From Takakia lepidozioides (lineage: Eukaryota > Streptophyta > Takakiopsida > Takakiales > Takakiaceae), in contig CM060734.1 of the NCBI GenBank assembly GCA_030704615.1, positions 3,784,001-3,848,000 on the forward strand: a stretch of 64,000 bases of DNA. Reading direction: 5' to 3'. The notes beneath the pieces were generated by a model. It saw only the letters and a list, made by a program, of their open reading frames with translations. It had not been told where the DNA came from and searched no databases. The position numbers and the translations under genes are program-made. How positions within the stretch are numbered: position 1 is the first letter of the stretch; each line of letters begins with the position of its first letter. Shown here in pieces: positions 1 to 10,290 of the stretch.

Positions 1-1626
1 TGCTCCTCGAGTCACGTCTGCAGCAGACTCCACCTGCTCTAGTGGTAGTGATGCTCCGTACATGAATCCCATGCCTCCCATATCTCCTCCCTCAGGAGCA
101 GGAGGTGGACCATCCCGCCTGGGAGCCGGTACCACCTGAGCTGTAGCCATGGCAGCGAGCCTCTGCTCTAGCTGCTGAAGCCGGTTGGCCATGCCTTGGT
201 CAACACCCTGACCTCCGCGTCCTTGGCCATGTTGAGGTTTGCCCTTGGGCTGCACCTCATGCCCGGCCACCTCGTCCTCTCTGGGCTGGTCCACCTTGCC
301 CCCGGCCACCATTGTTCCCTTGGAATTGGCCTAGGCGCAACTCAGGATGCAAGTCATAACACTGGGCATCTCCATGCCCATACTTGCCACAATGCCCACA
401 CTGCAACTGTGCAGGCTGTACTTGTGCCGGCCTTTTGCCACTCTCTGGGCAATCTTTCTTGACATGGGGTCCTCTACATGTCCAACATATCACCCCCGGT
501 TGCTGTTGGCTTGCAAAAGATGCTACTGGCCTCTGCACCTAAGGTCCCCTATAAGCTCCATGAATTTGGGTTGGGAAACCTTGCTCCCCTGACCACGCTG
601 TTGGGCAGTCCCTTGTGCCTGTGGGCTGGCAGCTGCGCCTCGTGTAGGCATGTCTTTGCCAAATCCAATGGTAACAACTCGCTCCTCCACCATGTTGAGC
701 TCAATCCGCTCAGCCAGCAGAAACACATCTTCTAATGTGGGTTGGGCTGCTTGTAACAGGGTTGCATCCCGCACCCTTCTCCTGAGCTCCTTGTCCAAAA
801 TTCCATACCAGAACTGGATTGCCTGAGCTTCAGTAACCCCTTGGGTCACACTTATTAAGCGCCTCATACGAGTGTACGCCTCTCGCAGGCTCTCACTGGG
901 TTTGCGCTGGAAGTCTTGCAAACTTTGCAGCTTCTCTGTCCGTACACCTTGGTAGTTCCTCCGCAACTCCCGGAAGAACTCCACCACCGGGCTGAATCTA
1001 GGCACATGTGTTGTAGTCGTGGGATGATGAGTAGTAGGACCTTCTGCAGAAGTATCGGCACTACTTGTTCCACTACTAGTGCTAGCCGTGGGAGGTATTG
1101 GTGTTGATGCCGCTACTGGTCGCGTTGTTCCTCGAGTAATGGAGACGTAGTCAGGTGACCAATACATCCTCCACTCTTCAATTTCTGCTTCATGTCCTCG
1201 CCTGAACTCGTGGTAATCGTCCATAGGCGGGCCTTCCAAATGCCGGAACAATCCCTTCCACGCCATGAATGGGGTGAACAGCTGTGGATTGCACATCTGC
1301 TGCAAATCACACCAGCTGTCGAACTCCTGGATAAAGTCATCCAGCTCGATTGTGCCCACAGCTCCAGAGTACCTACGAGGCCCCTTGGTAGCTCCATACA
1401 TCTCCTCCATGTCATCCCACAACAATGGCAAAGAAAACTGCACGCTTGTTGATGAAGCCTCCGGGTCTGTGTCAGACTCTACAGTTGTTGAGGGTGGAGG
1501 TGAAGGTGGTCTGAACCGAATACTTCGTCTTGTGAACCCACTCTCACTGTTACTGTCTGTAGCCGTACTCTCCTCAAAACCCTTGGGTAACTCCGTGATG
1601 ACACTCACAATGTGCACCTCCCCCAC
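1..1626 (-). pseudogene. gag fragment of the DNMT-type Ty3/gypsy element (copy 1, runs off the left edge)
   Basis: This is a second, diverged copy of the gag region found at 60.4-62.0 kb; positions 1-1626 align with 60381-61991. The capsid frame runs 1626 to 523. It shares the blocks MEEMYGATKGPRRYSGAV and LDDFIQEFDSWCDLQQM with the better copy, followed by a retrotransposon-gag helical region (FFRELRRNYQGVR). The zinc-knuckle region follows in the -1 register (538 to 257) with CWTC...H...C and CGHCGKYGHGDAQC. A TGA at 257-259 closes that frame exactly where the other copy has CGA. Protease and the rest of pol lie outside the window. Sequence just upstream of the start (1630-1710) still resembles the leader of the other copy. 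Call is firm; whether the copy is active is unknown, and the TGA argues against it. Confidence 0.88.
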
Positions 1627-2152
1627 GTGACACTATAAGGCTCTAGTACTAATTCTAATAGTGACACGGGTGGGCACCTGTTGCAGTTTAAGGGTCATAT
1701 CCCAGTGGCTCAGGGCACCTGCACCTGCACCTGCATCCACCGCAAGAACTCATATGGTTGGCTGGTCATCAACCCAGTCTCACCATAGAAGAAACACTGG
1801 TGGTCTTGCTGGTCATCACTCCAGCCTCACCACCGACAACATACTCTAGGATTGACTGGTGATTAAATCTGGCCTAATCCCTATGAAAGCAAGCGCCCAC
1901 ACAAAACCAACATGGCGCACAGTCAAGCATGCAGGTGTTGGGGGGGATCCAAACACAAGAAATCAAAACATCAACACCCCCACACCAAAATCTATCTGCA
2001 ATGCTGATCCTGCAGAATATCCCAGCCCAAAACCCCGAACTGACTGGCCTCCACCAAGAGAGGCTTTGGCAACTACAAGTACAAAGTAATGAAAATAGTA
2101 AAGAGAGGGAGGGGAAGAATATAAGCCCGACCAAGCAAGATCTAATCCTGAT

Positions 2153-2902
2153 CTATGCTATCAACTGCCAGACTTCTTTGAAAGTGCCTCGCTCTGCATG
2201 ATGGTAAGGTATAGGAGGTATATCTATGTCCAGAAACCTACCACCAACCTTGTCCCAAGCTACAATAGCTCGCTGTAACCAACCCTCCTCCTCTTTCTGC
2301 CAGGTAGAGACAAAGCAATACTCCCCTATCTCCCGCTCACTGAACACTAAAGAAAATAAAGGTAGGGTCTGACAGTCTCTCAACTCGAAAGCTTTGAGAC
2401 AGTTGCGGGTGTCCTCATTGCGAATGACTGCATCTCCTTCAAGCAGAACAAACTTTTCATTGCTAATGAACCCCCGCTCGTGGTTGCCCCGTGTAGAACG
2501 TGTCCGGCTGCAACCATGTCTGATTGCACAAACTTGTGTAGCTCCTGCTCCTTTGCTCCAGTACACCACGGCCTTGTGGCTGAACACCTTGGTCCCCGGG
2601 GCTGTCTTTGGCTGTAATCCAAGCCTAGCTTTCACCCACCTTGGTATTTCACCTACAGCTGCAGAACTGCTGGTTCCAACAGAGTTCTGACTGTTCAAAG
2701 CAATATTGAGGCCCTCAACGCCAACTACAACAGTTTGTTGTCTACTGCTAATGCCTGACTCCCAGTATGCAATCAACTCGTCCAACTGCTCTCCATTCAA
2801 ATCAGTCTGAGTTCCTTGGGAAACATAAATCTTGTCCCTTTGTGTGCACAGGCTAAGAGAAGAGACCTGCCCTTCAATTACGTCCTCATTTCCCCCAGCC
2901 AT
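2153..2902 (-). CDS. unrecognised 249-residue ORF
   Basis: An open frame with an ATG start (MAGGNEDVIEGQ), 249 residues, mixed globular composition, no signal peptide and no obvious membrane segment. Trp is frequent (YWESGIS, RWVKARLG, YWSKGAG, KVGGRFLDIDIPP). I do not recognise the family. It lies 0.5 kb upstream of the gag fragment on the same strand, so it could be a host gene exon, or an accessory or captured ORF next to that element. No second copy is visible in the window and the leader of the 62-kb copy has nothing similar, which argues mildly against it being part of the element. Function unknown. Confidence 0.4.
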   Translation of the reverse strand: MAGGNEDVIEGQVSSLSLCTQRDKIYVSQGTQTDLNGEQLDELIAYWESGISSRQQTVVVGVEGLNIALNSQNSVGTSSSAAVGEIPRWVKARLGLQPKTAPGTKVFSHKAVVYWSKGAGATQVCAIRHGCSRTRSTRGNHERGFISNEKFVLLEGDAVIRNEDTRNCLKAFELRDCQTLPLFSLVFSEREIGEYCFVSTWQKEEEGWLQRAIVAWDKVGGRFLDIDIPPIPYHHAERGTFKEVWQLIA

Positions 2903-3027
2903 ACAAGGAGGACATCCACAGATTTGTCTCTCATGTAGACCACAACAGGTTCTAGAAACAGAATTGTGGATCTTTCATACCACACTCACACTCAAAAAAT
3001 TCCATAGATTTTTAGTAGAGTCCAAAA

Positions 3028-3290
3028 AACTAGATAGGTAGATTTCCCCTTTCTACAGCTATCCCCTCAAAAACTGTGTCAAACGGGGCTCATATGACAA
3101 AGATATGGCCAAAGAGGCTCTGTAAATATAATATATGGCCTTAAATAGAAACAAATACAAGAAAAAACTATTTTCATAGATAGGTAGGTCTAGATAGGTA
3201 GATTTCCCCTTTCTGTAGGTCCCTGCGCAAGTTTTGGGTCAAACGGCCTTGGTAGGCCAAAGTTATGGCCAAACAGGCTCTATCTAATTT
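3028..3290. repeat. direct repeat, two ~100-bp copies
   Basis: Two related blocks, about 3028-3127 and 3191-3287, begin with CTAGATAGGTAGATTTCCCC and end with a TATGGCCAAA-CAGGCTCT type tail; the middle also aligns (GTCAAACGG). They lie in an AT-rich gene-poor stretch between the 2.9-kb ORF and the eL29 exon. I see no coding potential here. Confidence 0.6.
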
Positions 3291-3578
3291 AAATTAGATC
3301 AAAGAACGAATTTCTTTTAATTTTTCACACCCAAAACGTTCTCGCCATTAAAAACTGTTCCCACGTTTTTTGCGATTCACTGCAGGTTCCCATCACGTTC
3401 AAAATACCGTGCCCTGTGAGTGCCCGAAATGGTGGAATTGAAGTCTACCAACAGAGGTTGCTGTGCAGGGATCCTCCTTTGCAGGCACACGCTTGGCAGC
3501 TGATGCACGTCCTGCACCCCGGGTCTGCCATGCCTCTGGCGTCAGGGCTGCTCTTTCACTCTCCAGCGGCTCGCTCCA

Positions 3579-3685
3579 GAAAAGGGATGGACCCTAAGTT
3601 CTTGAGGAATCAGAGATATGCCAAGAAACATAATCGTGTGGGCGGCGACAACAGTGAAGTTGATGTTGCTGAAGAAATGGAATGA
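3579..3685 (+). pseudogene. RPL29: orphan 3' exon of cytosolic ribosomal protein eL29
   Basis: The frame contains KGMDPKFLRNQRYAKKHN, the hallmark C-terminal segment of eL29 (60S protein L29, which binds the large-subunit rRNA), followed by an acidic tail NSEVDVAEEME and a TGA. A plausible acceptor (CTCGCTCCAG) sits directly before the AAA GGG ATG codons, so this looks like a spliced last exon. The family's short basic N-terminal part (the KSKNHTxHNQ region) is not visible in the ~650 bases upstream. The exon is therefore either a fragment or depends on an exon further left, beyond the unrelated ORF on the other strand. The conserved core makes the identity strong; functional status is doubtful. 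Confidence 0.72.
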
Positions 3686-4009
3686 GAGATGTGTAGATGG
3701 AGCAATCGATGAGTGCCCAGGTTGCAACGGGAGTCTCCTGCTTGTCTCTATGTAAGGTGGGGCACTAATGAAGGTCTACAACTACGCTTTAAAACGTTTT
3801 CGATCTGCACTCCATCAGGCTCCTTTTTGGCAATCGAGGTACTGGTTGCGGTCTATGTAGGTCAGATGTTGTCAAGAGGGCCTTTGAGCTGTTGCAAGTC
3901 TCCACTTGTGAAGGATCCTCAATGCGCTCAACTCATTCCTGATTGCGTTCTTCACCTCTTTCACGGGGATCCTACCATGTTCGAGTCCTACTGGCTGGCC
4001 CAGCCCCAG

Positions 4010-4830
4010 GCTGGGAAAATGGCGCCAAATTTCTAGTTGAGGGCCCCGAAAATGGCTAGGTCCCTGGGGTGGCTGGCACCGAATCCGGAAATTCGGCGCC
4101 ATTTTTCCATATCAAGGCAAAGTCAGCTCTGGGACTTAGCCATTTTCAGGCCCAACCTGGGAAAATGGCGCCGAATTTCCAGTGAACGGCCCCGAAAATG
4201 GCTAAGTCCCTTTAGAGGCAGGCACCGAAACAAGAAATTCGGCGCCATTTTTCCAGTTCCGGGCCCAGTGAGTTCTGGGACTTAGGCATATTCGACCCAA
4301 CCTCAGAAAATGGCGCCGGTTTTCCAGTGCAGGGCTCCAAAAATGGCTAAGTCCCTACAATGGCAGGCACCGAAACCGGAAATTCGGCGCCATTTTTCCA
4401 GTTCCGGGCTCAGTCAGTTTACGGACTTAGCCATTTTCGGGCCCAACATGGAAAAATGGCGCCGAATATCCAGTGCAGGGCCCCGAAAATGGCTAAGTCC
4501 CTACAGTGGCAGGCACTGAAACCGGAAATTCGGCGCCATTTTTCCAGTTCTGGGCCCAGTCAGTTCTGGGACTTAGCCATTTTCGGGCCCAACTAGGGAA
4601 AATGGCGCCGAATTTCCAGTGAACGGCCCCGAAAATGGCTAAGTCCCTTTAGAGGCAGGAACCGAAACAGGAAATTCGGCGCTATTTTTCCAGTTCCGGG
4701 CCCAGTGAGTTCTGGGACTTAGGCATATTCGGCCCCAACCTAGGAAAATGGCGCCGGTTTTCCAATGCAGGGCCCCTAGTGTGGCAGGCACCGAAACCGG
4801 AATTTCCAGTTCCGGGCCTAGTCATTTCCA
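4010..4830. repeat. tandem ~145-bp repeat of paired GGCGCC palindromes
   Basis: About five to six tandem units, each with four short blocks in the order A, B, A', B'. A is AAAATGGCGCCGAATTTCC and A' its reverse complement (GAAATTCGGCGCCATTTTT). B is CCGAAAATGGCTAAGTCCC and B' its reverse complement (GGGACTTAGCCATTTTCGG). Each unit, and neighbouring units with each other, could fold into long hairpins. The array ends right at the 3' end of the basic ORF on the minus strand (4835-5920). ORFs inside it are by-products of the repeat. No gene is called here. Confidence 0.85.
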
Positions 4831-4834
4831 TTCC

Positions 4835-5920
4835 CTAAAATTTACCTCGTTCCCGGGACCTCATTCTGTGTGTTTCTTGAATGCAGGTACTGCAAGTTCT
4901 CCCTTTTGGAGAAATGACATCTGTCCTTCGAGCCGCCATTCTTTTGCAATCCGTGCTCACAGCCGTGAAGAATTCCATCATGGATTCGAAACCAGGGGTG
5001 TCTTTAGGCTCTGTACTGGGAGCCCTCTTCTTGGCTTTCCCCTTCTGCTCCTCCACAGACTTGCTGTGTGCCACCTTCTTCGCCCTGGCAGCCAGAGCGT
5101 CAAGGAAGCTCTCATTGACACATTGAATGATGGTTGGGGGTTCTAGCTTTGGCCTCTTCGGAAACGTCACCGCCGAATACCGCCGTGTAGGCTCGCCCTC
5201 AAATGCCAACTTCTTGGCAGAGTCAGTCCCAGACCGAACTGACTTGGGAACCCGGACGACCGGTGACTTGGTAGCAGCAGCAGCAGTCGCAGGACCTTGC
5301 ACAAAGTCGTCGTCGGAGTCACTCCCTTGGGGCCCCTCCTGCGCCTCCTCTGGTGCCCCGGTGGTTTTCTGTTTTTTGGGGATTACTGTACTCCCCTGTT
5401 TCCGTGTCCTTTTCTTTTGTCCTTTATTCTTCTCATTCAATTTCTCTTGAATACCTGCCTGAGCAAGCTCTACCGCTTTCCTAGACTGGGCAAGCGCTCT
5501 CGCCTCCTTTGGACCCAGCGGAGGCAGCGGAGCCCGGTTTTGTCGAGCCTCGACATCCAGCTTCAATTGAAACTCGGATGGGTCGAGTGAGCCGGGCGGA
5601 AGGTCCACATACCAAGGATTCGGCTTGTCCCTGTCCACCGTCCACTTATCCCCAACCAAAGCGTCCTTCATTTTCCTCTCCATATTCAACTGAAAAAGAC
5701 GAAACCCCTCCCATCCATGCCGGACATAAGCACTCTCCAGCCTCATCATGTCCCTACCCCTAAAATAATCAACTACCACTTGTTTCATCCTATCCAAGGT
5801 GTCCGGTCACAGGTAGTCTTGCCTGTTGACTTGGCTATCCCGCTCGTGGGTTTTTTTTTTCTTCCTCCGACCCCCAGACGACGACCCCGCCCCAGAACTT
5901 GAGTTCACAACCCCCGACAT
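4835..5920 (-). pseudogene. Lys/Ser-rich nuclear-type protein of unknown function, one in-frame TGA
   Basis: An ATG at 5918-5920 opens a Gly/Ser stretch and a basic run (GGRRKKKKTHERD). TGA at 5807-5809 then interrupts the same frame, which continues without a break to 4835 (DRMKQVVVDYFRGRDMMRLE, then WYVDLPPGSLDPSEFQLK, then a long Lys/Glu/Pro-rich low-complexity tail with KKRTRKQGS and PKKQKTTG, NLS-like). About 360 codons in all. The TGA is probably a decayed CGA (context CTG TGA CCG). It resembles, from memory only, a repeated family in charophyte genomes; no enzymatic domain is seen. It is flanked upstream by hairpin array A and downstream by the GGCGCC array, which suggests a mobile unit. 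Function unknown. Confidence 0.5.
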
Positions 5921-6129
5921 TGTATAAACCGCTACCCACTACAGGGGACAGAACCTAAAAAACGGTAATGGACGCATGTGGATGATATCTTCGTAGTTTA
6001 TGCAAAAACAGATCACAGGAGATCCGAAAACGGCAAAATGGTGTTAAGATGATGAAACATGTAACAAGGGTGTGGGACCGACCAATAAAAAACGGACGTA
6101 ATATTCTTAATATAAAAAAAATGTCGCTT

Positions 6130-6480
6130 CATTTAAAAAAAAACCCAAAAAAAAACGACGCGACTGCCGCATGGCGGTCCTTATATTTAAAAAAAAACCA
6201 AAAAAGGCGACCGCCTCTTGGCGGTCGCTGCATTTTTTAAAAAAATATTAAAGAAGCAACCGCCACATGGTGGTCGCTTTATTTATGAAGAAAAAGAAGC
6301 GACCGCCACTTGGCAGTCGCGTAATATTTTTTAATATACAAAAAAGAGTGATCGCTCTTGTGGCGGTCTCTTTATTTAAAAAAAAAATCCAAATTAGGGA
6401 ATATATTTTCTAAATAACAAACGCTTCATTTTAAAGAAAACAATTAGAAGCGACCGTCAATATGGGCGGTCACATGTTTT
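6130..6480. repeat. hairpin array A (GCGACCGCC...GGCGGTCGC), about 6 units
   Basis: Short palindromes such as GCGACCGCCTCTTGGCGGTCGC recur roughly every 45-65 bases, separated by A/T-only spacers (runs of A and T, TTAAATATT). Several units carry mismatches. The array lies just upstream of the start of the basic ORF on the minus strand. Two related arrays occur at 50.9-51.3 and 53.4-53.7 kb. Confidence 0.85.
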
Positions 6481-6820
6481 TTAAGGAATTATTAAATATT
6501 AATAATTTGCCACGTGTGTTTTACACCGTAGTTGTCATGTGATTAGAAAAGGTAGCAGTAAATCGTAAAAGTGAAATATAAAAAAATTACATGGATAAAT
6601 GTCTGGTTTCACGTCCGTCGTGACGTCTGATGTGTGAGCGCCACGTCACGTCAGGAATGATAACTAGGGTTGACACCAATGACAGGTGATCCAACGCTTA
6701 TCCCATCATGCAAGCTTCTCATAGTGGTTGTAGAAACATCAATTGCATTGCTGTAGATTTGTGGATTGCCATACATATCACATACTTCACTCTTGTCTGA
6801 ATGATTTGTCCTTCGACCAC

Positions 6821-7052
6821 CTAATTTGTGTAATCTGGGTCCAAGCTGCTCTGCACGATCATTGTGTTTGTTGGAGAAGAGAGGTCTGGCAAAATTTTGA
6901 CAGTGAATCCACTGTTTTTGAGATCCACCAGCACCCCACCATTTGCAGATGATTGTACCCTAACATATATATTTTCGGCAAGGGTCTGAAGAGAAATGTT
7001 GAACTGGTAAGACCAACTTCCAACAATATTCTCGACGGTGAAATTGTCTTGC
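6821..7052 (-). CDS. filamin-repeat gene, probable last exon
   Basis: The acceptor (GTGGATGCAAG) precedes NFTVENIVGSWSYQFNISLQ, then ANGGVLVDLKNSGFTVKILP, which is a typical closing strand of a filamin-type repeat, and the frame ends at TAG 6821. No further filamin-like exon is visible to the left, where hairpin array A begins. It belongs to the long minus-strand gene described for 6821-25518. Confidence 0.5.
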
Positions 7053-7082
7053 ATCCACTCACAATTACAATAAATATAAATG

Positions 7083-7560
7083 ATGATACCATGTTGGAAT
7101 TCGACAGAGAATAGAGGTAAAAGATGAATTGATTACTGAGAACTCTCCACCCAACCATAAGACCACAACAAGATGTTTTGCCAAGTACAAAACACCCTAA
7201 AACTTTCACCAAGCACTCAAGCTTATATGTTGTAAATCAAATAGTAATTCCAAGTTTGGACCATGAAAAATAGAAATTGGCTTACGAGATACTTACGCTG
7301 GTTCACTCCTGAGCAACGACTTTTTGAGAAGTCTCATGTATGCAATGGTTTGTACTAGGCCAAATATTGCACAAGTAGTTGGGTCATAAGCCAATTTGTC
7401 GCTAACCCTGGGCAGCTCCATTGGGTTGCAGTAAAGCGGATTTTCCGTTTATCTGAGAGACACACAACTTGTTGTGGTCCTATGGTTGGATGGACAGTTC
7501 TCAGTAATCAATTCATCTTTTATCTCTATTCTCTGTTGAATTCCAACATGGTATCGTCGG
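7083..7560. repeat. inverted repeat with ~95-bp arms
   Basis: The arm at about 7083-7180 is the near-perfect reverse complement of 7466-7562. Shared parts include ACCATGTTGGAATTC, GATGAATTGATTACTGAGAA and CCACAACAAG. The spacer is about 290 bases. It sits in an intron of the filamin-repeat gene and looks like a fold-back (MITE-like) element or an inverted duplication. I did not find a target duplication. Confidence 0.75.
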
Positions 7561-7799
7561 GATTTGGGGTAGTGATAATAAATCCATCTTTATCTGCATG
7601 GGGCTGATTTAGGAAGACGCCCAGGCTTGTAGTGTAAGATTGTAGCGTGGTAGTCAGTGGCACAAAGGTGCTCAATTCTGCTCCATTAGGGCCTACGGAG
7701 TCTGCCGGATGTCAACGGAGTCTGCAAACTCTTTTACCTTCAGGCCTGAAACGTACTTAGTCAGAGACTTATGTTGTAATACGAGGTGACGTTCAGAGG

Positions 7800-8185
7800 A
7801 GTGTATGTGAGAAGAGCTTTGCCGCTGCCAAGATATGCAAAGGTTGATCCATTCGCCGCCCACACTCATCAGCCATCACGGAAAGGATATTGCCTGGAAA
7901 TTCATTGAGAATGGTGCCCAGAAAATCTCTTACGCGGATATAAATGAAGGTATTCTCTCCTGCGACCCCTCCAACCTCAAGACCAGCTCCCCACATGTCA
8001 AAGTTCAAGGGTGACTCCAGGCCATACACAGATGCAGAAAATGGTCCACTCACATTGAGGAGAGGGTTGCCCGCCACCTTCAGATTCAGATACACAAATC
8101 CTGCTAAGGCGGGTGAGAATTGAATTTGGAAGAGACCTGAGGAAGCATTGAATGTGACACCTGGTGAGGTAACAGTCCTTGAAGG
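7800..8185 (-). CDS. filamin-repeat gene, exon block
   Basis: Minus-strand reading gives TSPGVTFNASSGLFQIQF, ALAGFVYLNLKVAGNPLLNV, SGPFSASVYGLESP and IRVRDFLGTILNEFPGNIL without a stop. This is an Ig-like repeat with the closing GPFSASV strand and the next repeat's RDFLG (DxxGN position). A plausible acceptor (CGCCTTCAAG) lies at the right edge. The left end reaches a stop near 7793; the donor is not certain. Confidence 0.55.
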
Positions 8186-8200
8186 CGTTTCCTGAGTACG

Positions 8201-8252
8201 TAAATATCTGTAATATCTGTAATATCTATAATGTAATATCTATCTGTAATAT
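8201..8252. repeat. short tandem TAATATCTG/A repeat
   Basis: An imperfect array of TAATATCT-like units (GTAATATCTGTAATATCTAT and variants) in an intron. Confidence 0.6.
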
Positions 8253-8439
8253 TGTTGGTATGTACATCAGAAAATTGTATGAAGAAATAATCTGAATTCT
8301 GAGTAGAAAACAATGTCGTTGAGCCGAGCCTCCACATAATAAACACCACTGATCAGAATCCTGTAGGTGACATTATAGGTACCAGTCACCCTGATCCAAC
8401 ACTGCTATGGTCTGGTTGAGGCCACTTCCAGTGCCATAT

Positions 8440-8545
8440 GTATAGGGGAGGGCATTCCTCGATATAAGGGCACTGCCCTCCTGCCCCAGGGAATGCCCTT
8501 ATATCATATCGAGGAATGCCTGACACGAGGGCCCTCCCCTGCATA
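8440..8545. repeat. palindromic intronic segment
   Basis: GGCATTCCTCGATATAAGGGC on the left pairs with GCCCTTATATC...GAGGAATGCC on the right. An outer GGGGAGGGC / GCCCTCCCC pair surrounds it, so the 105-base stretch could form one stem with a short GC-rich loop. It lies between exon blocks of the filamin-repeat gene. Confidence 0.7.
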
Positions 8546-8725
8546 AAGCACGTGCAACAAAAAAAAAGGTGCAACAAAAAAGGTACGACAGTGCATTACA
8601 CCGCCCTCGCGTAACCAGTGCATTACAAATGCTTCTCGAAGAAAAAACTCAAAGTGCTTTATGTAACTTGAATAGCTGATAGCCTCATGATACAAGCGGG
8701 TGACCACTAAAATCACGAGTAAGCA

Positions 8726-9711
8726 CTAGGCCGTAACCCGTATCTCCAGCACTGATAACTCTCCGGAGTACACTAACTCTGCATCATGGGTGACCTCGAT
8801 CAGAGTAGTATCTGTACAGTTGAAGGAATAGCTGTAAGCCCCATTGCCTGCTGGTGACATTATATCAGCTGTTCTCTCTTCGGGGAACCGCTCCACAGAG
8901 ACATAGAATATGTCATGGTGCTTCGTTCGAACATTTCCAAACGCGTCCCGAGACAGGAGGGTGATGTTCTTCATAGTGAACACAGGGCAGGGATCTAAGG
9001 ATGGTGGGTCAAGTATGCAATTCTGGGCTACTGGCCCAGCTTGAACAGTGACAGCGTATGGAGATCCAATGATGTTTACAGATGCCCGCCTGACAAACAA
9101 GTTGTACAAGCCAGCTTTTAGTGGGGTGTATTACACCTGGTAAGAATTCCCAGAGACGTGCACTGGGAATCCGTCTGTTGGGATGATGAGACCCGATTGA
9201 TTCAGGTTTTCCCCCCTTACTTCAAAATATGCCCTATTTTGCAGGCTACTAATGTGGTGGCCATCAAATGTTAAAATGCTGAAGGTTGTTGGGATTCCTG
9301 GGAAAAGTGGTATGCCAGTGGTGCCCACTCCATCTCCAGATGCCATGCAGGTGGCCCCCCGAATTAGCCCGGGTCCTACCTGCACACCAAGTGACTTAAG
9401 TATGGAGTTGTTGGAAAAAATCTGGAGGATGTACCATCCGGGGGTGGTTACCATGTAGAGGCACACATATGCTGGCGGATTGTTTGAGATGGTGCAATTT
9501 GCTATTGTCAGAGCGGAGTTTCTCCCCAGTGACAGTGAAACTGTGATGTGAGAATCTTCGATGTCTTGGGCTTCATATATGGGATTATTAAATGCATCAA
9601 AGAGCCTGATCATGATGGTGGCCCCCACTCCCACATATGCTGTAGAGGTCCCTGTGCCAGTCACCTGCCAAACATTCGGGATCCTTGGTGAGATTCTCTG
9701 CATTCTGGCTC
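8726..9711 (-). pseudogene. filamin-repeat gene, long exon with in-frame TAA
   Basis: The acceptor (ATTTTTTAG) at 9712 opens ARMQRISPRIPNVWQVTG; the frame continues through IRLFDAFNNPIYEAQD, TTPGWYILQIFSNNSILKSL, GIPTTFSILTFDGHH and GFPVHVSGNSYQV. A TAA at 9131-9133 interrupts, and the same frame continues with YTPLKAGLYNLFVRRASVNI, IGSPYAVTVQAGPV and LLSRDAFGNVRTKHHDIFYV. So two to three filamin-type repeats are encoded in one exon with one nonsense codon. The GLYNLFVRR...GSPYAVTV closing pattern is diagnostic of the repeat class. Confidence 0.72.
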
Positions 9712-9864
9712 TAAAAAATAGACCAAATTTAAGGTAGGGTTGGTGAATTGACCACAGCTTAGAGTGCTTCACAAATGCGTAATCTTCAAGTATGCTTTCA
9801 AAAATTAGATGTGCTTCAAAATTCAATTGATGCTCTTCTTTAGAGTAGCCTGCTTGAAGATCCT

Positions 9865-10290
9865 ACCTTCATGTTCGTTATGGATGGCATGCCGGGTGTT
9901 GTGGACACCGTAAAAGCTGTGGTTGGTACTGGAAGTTGGGTGGTATCATTCCTCCAGATGATCACAAATGTGTAGCTGCTGCCTGGACCAGCTTGTAGGG
10001 GGAGGAAATTCAGCATCCAACTCACATATGTATTTCCAGCATCATCTGTCTGGTTAGTAGGATCGAGTGCCGTCACAGCGAAACTATTATCAGGCTGCAG
10101 TATGTTAGCCTGGAAGCCGTCGATGGGGCTCAAGACACGGTCCTGATTATTTTGGAAGAAATCTATTGGCTGGACTTGAATTCGAACCCAATCTTGGCCA
10201 ACCTGATAGCTGGTGCCATTGCTTGCTGTGGAGCCATTGCTCACCATGGACACTGCAGTGCTCTCAATAACTGTTGGTGCAGCCACGACC
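9865..10290 (-). CDS. filamin-repeat gene, intact exon with both splice sites
   Basis: The acceptor TTGCTGTTGTAG lies at the right edge (10291-10302) and the donor AAG^GTAGGATC at the left edge (about 9864). The exon is open throughout: VVAAPTVIESTAVSMVSNG, YQVGQDWVRIQVQPIDFFQN, SWMLNFLPLQAGPGSSYTFV and TTAFTVSTTPGMPS. The DWVRIQVQPIDFFQN strand and the TAFTVSTTPG closing strand match an Ig-like filamin repeat. Confidence 0.7.

Noticed and set aside
4037-4600. Plus-strand ORFs in the GGCGCC array
   Set aside because: Peptides simply repeat with the DNA unit, including both palindrome arms; no gene-like composition.
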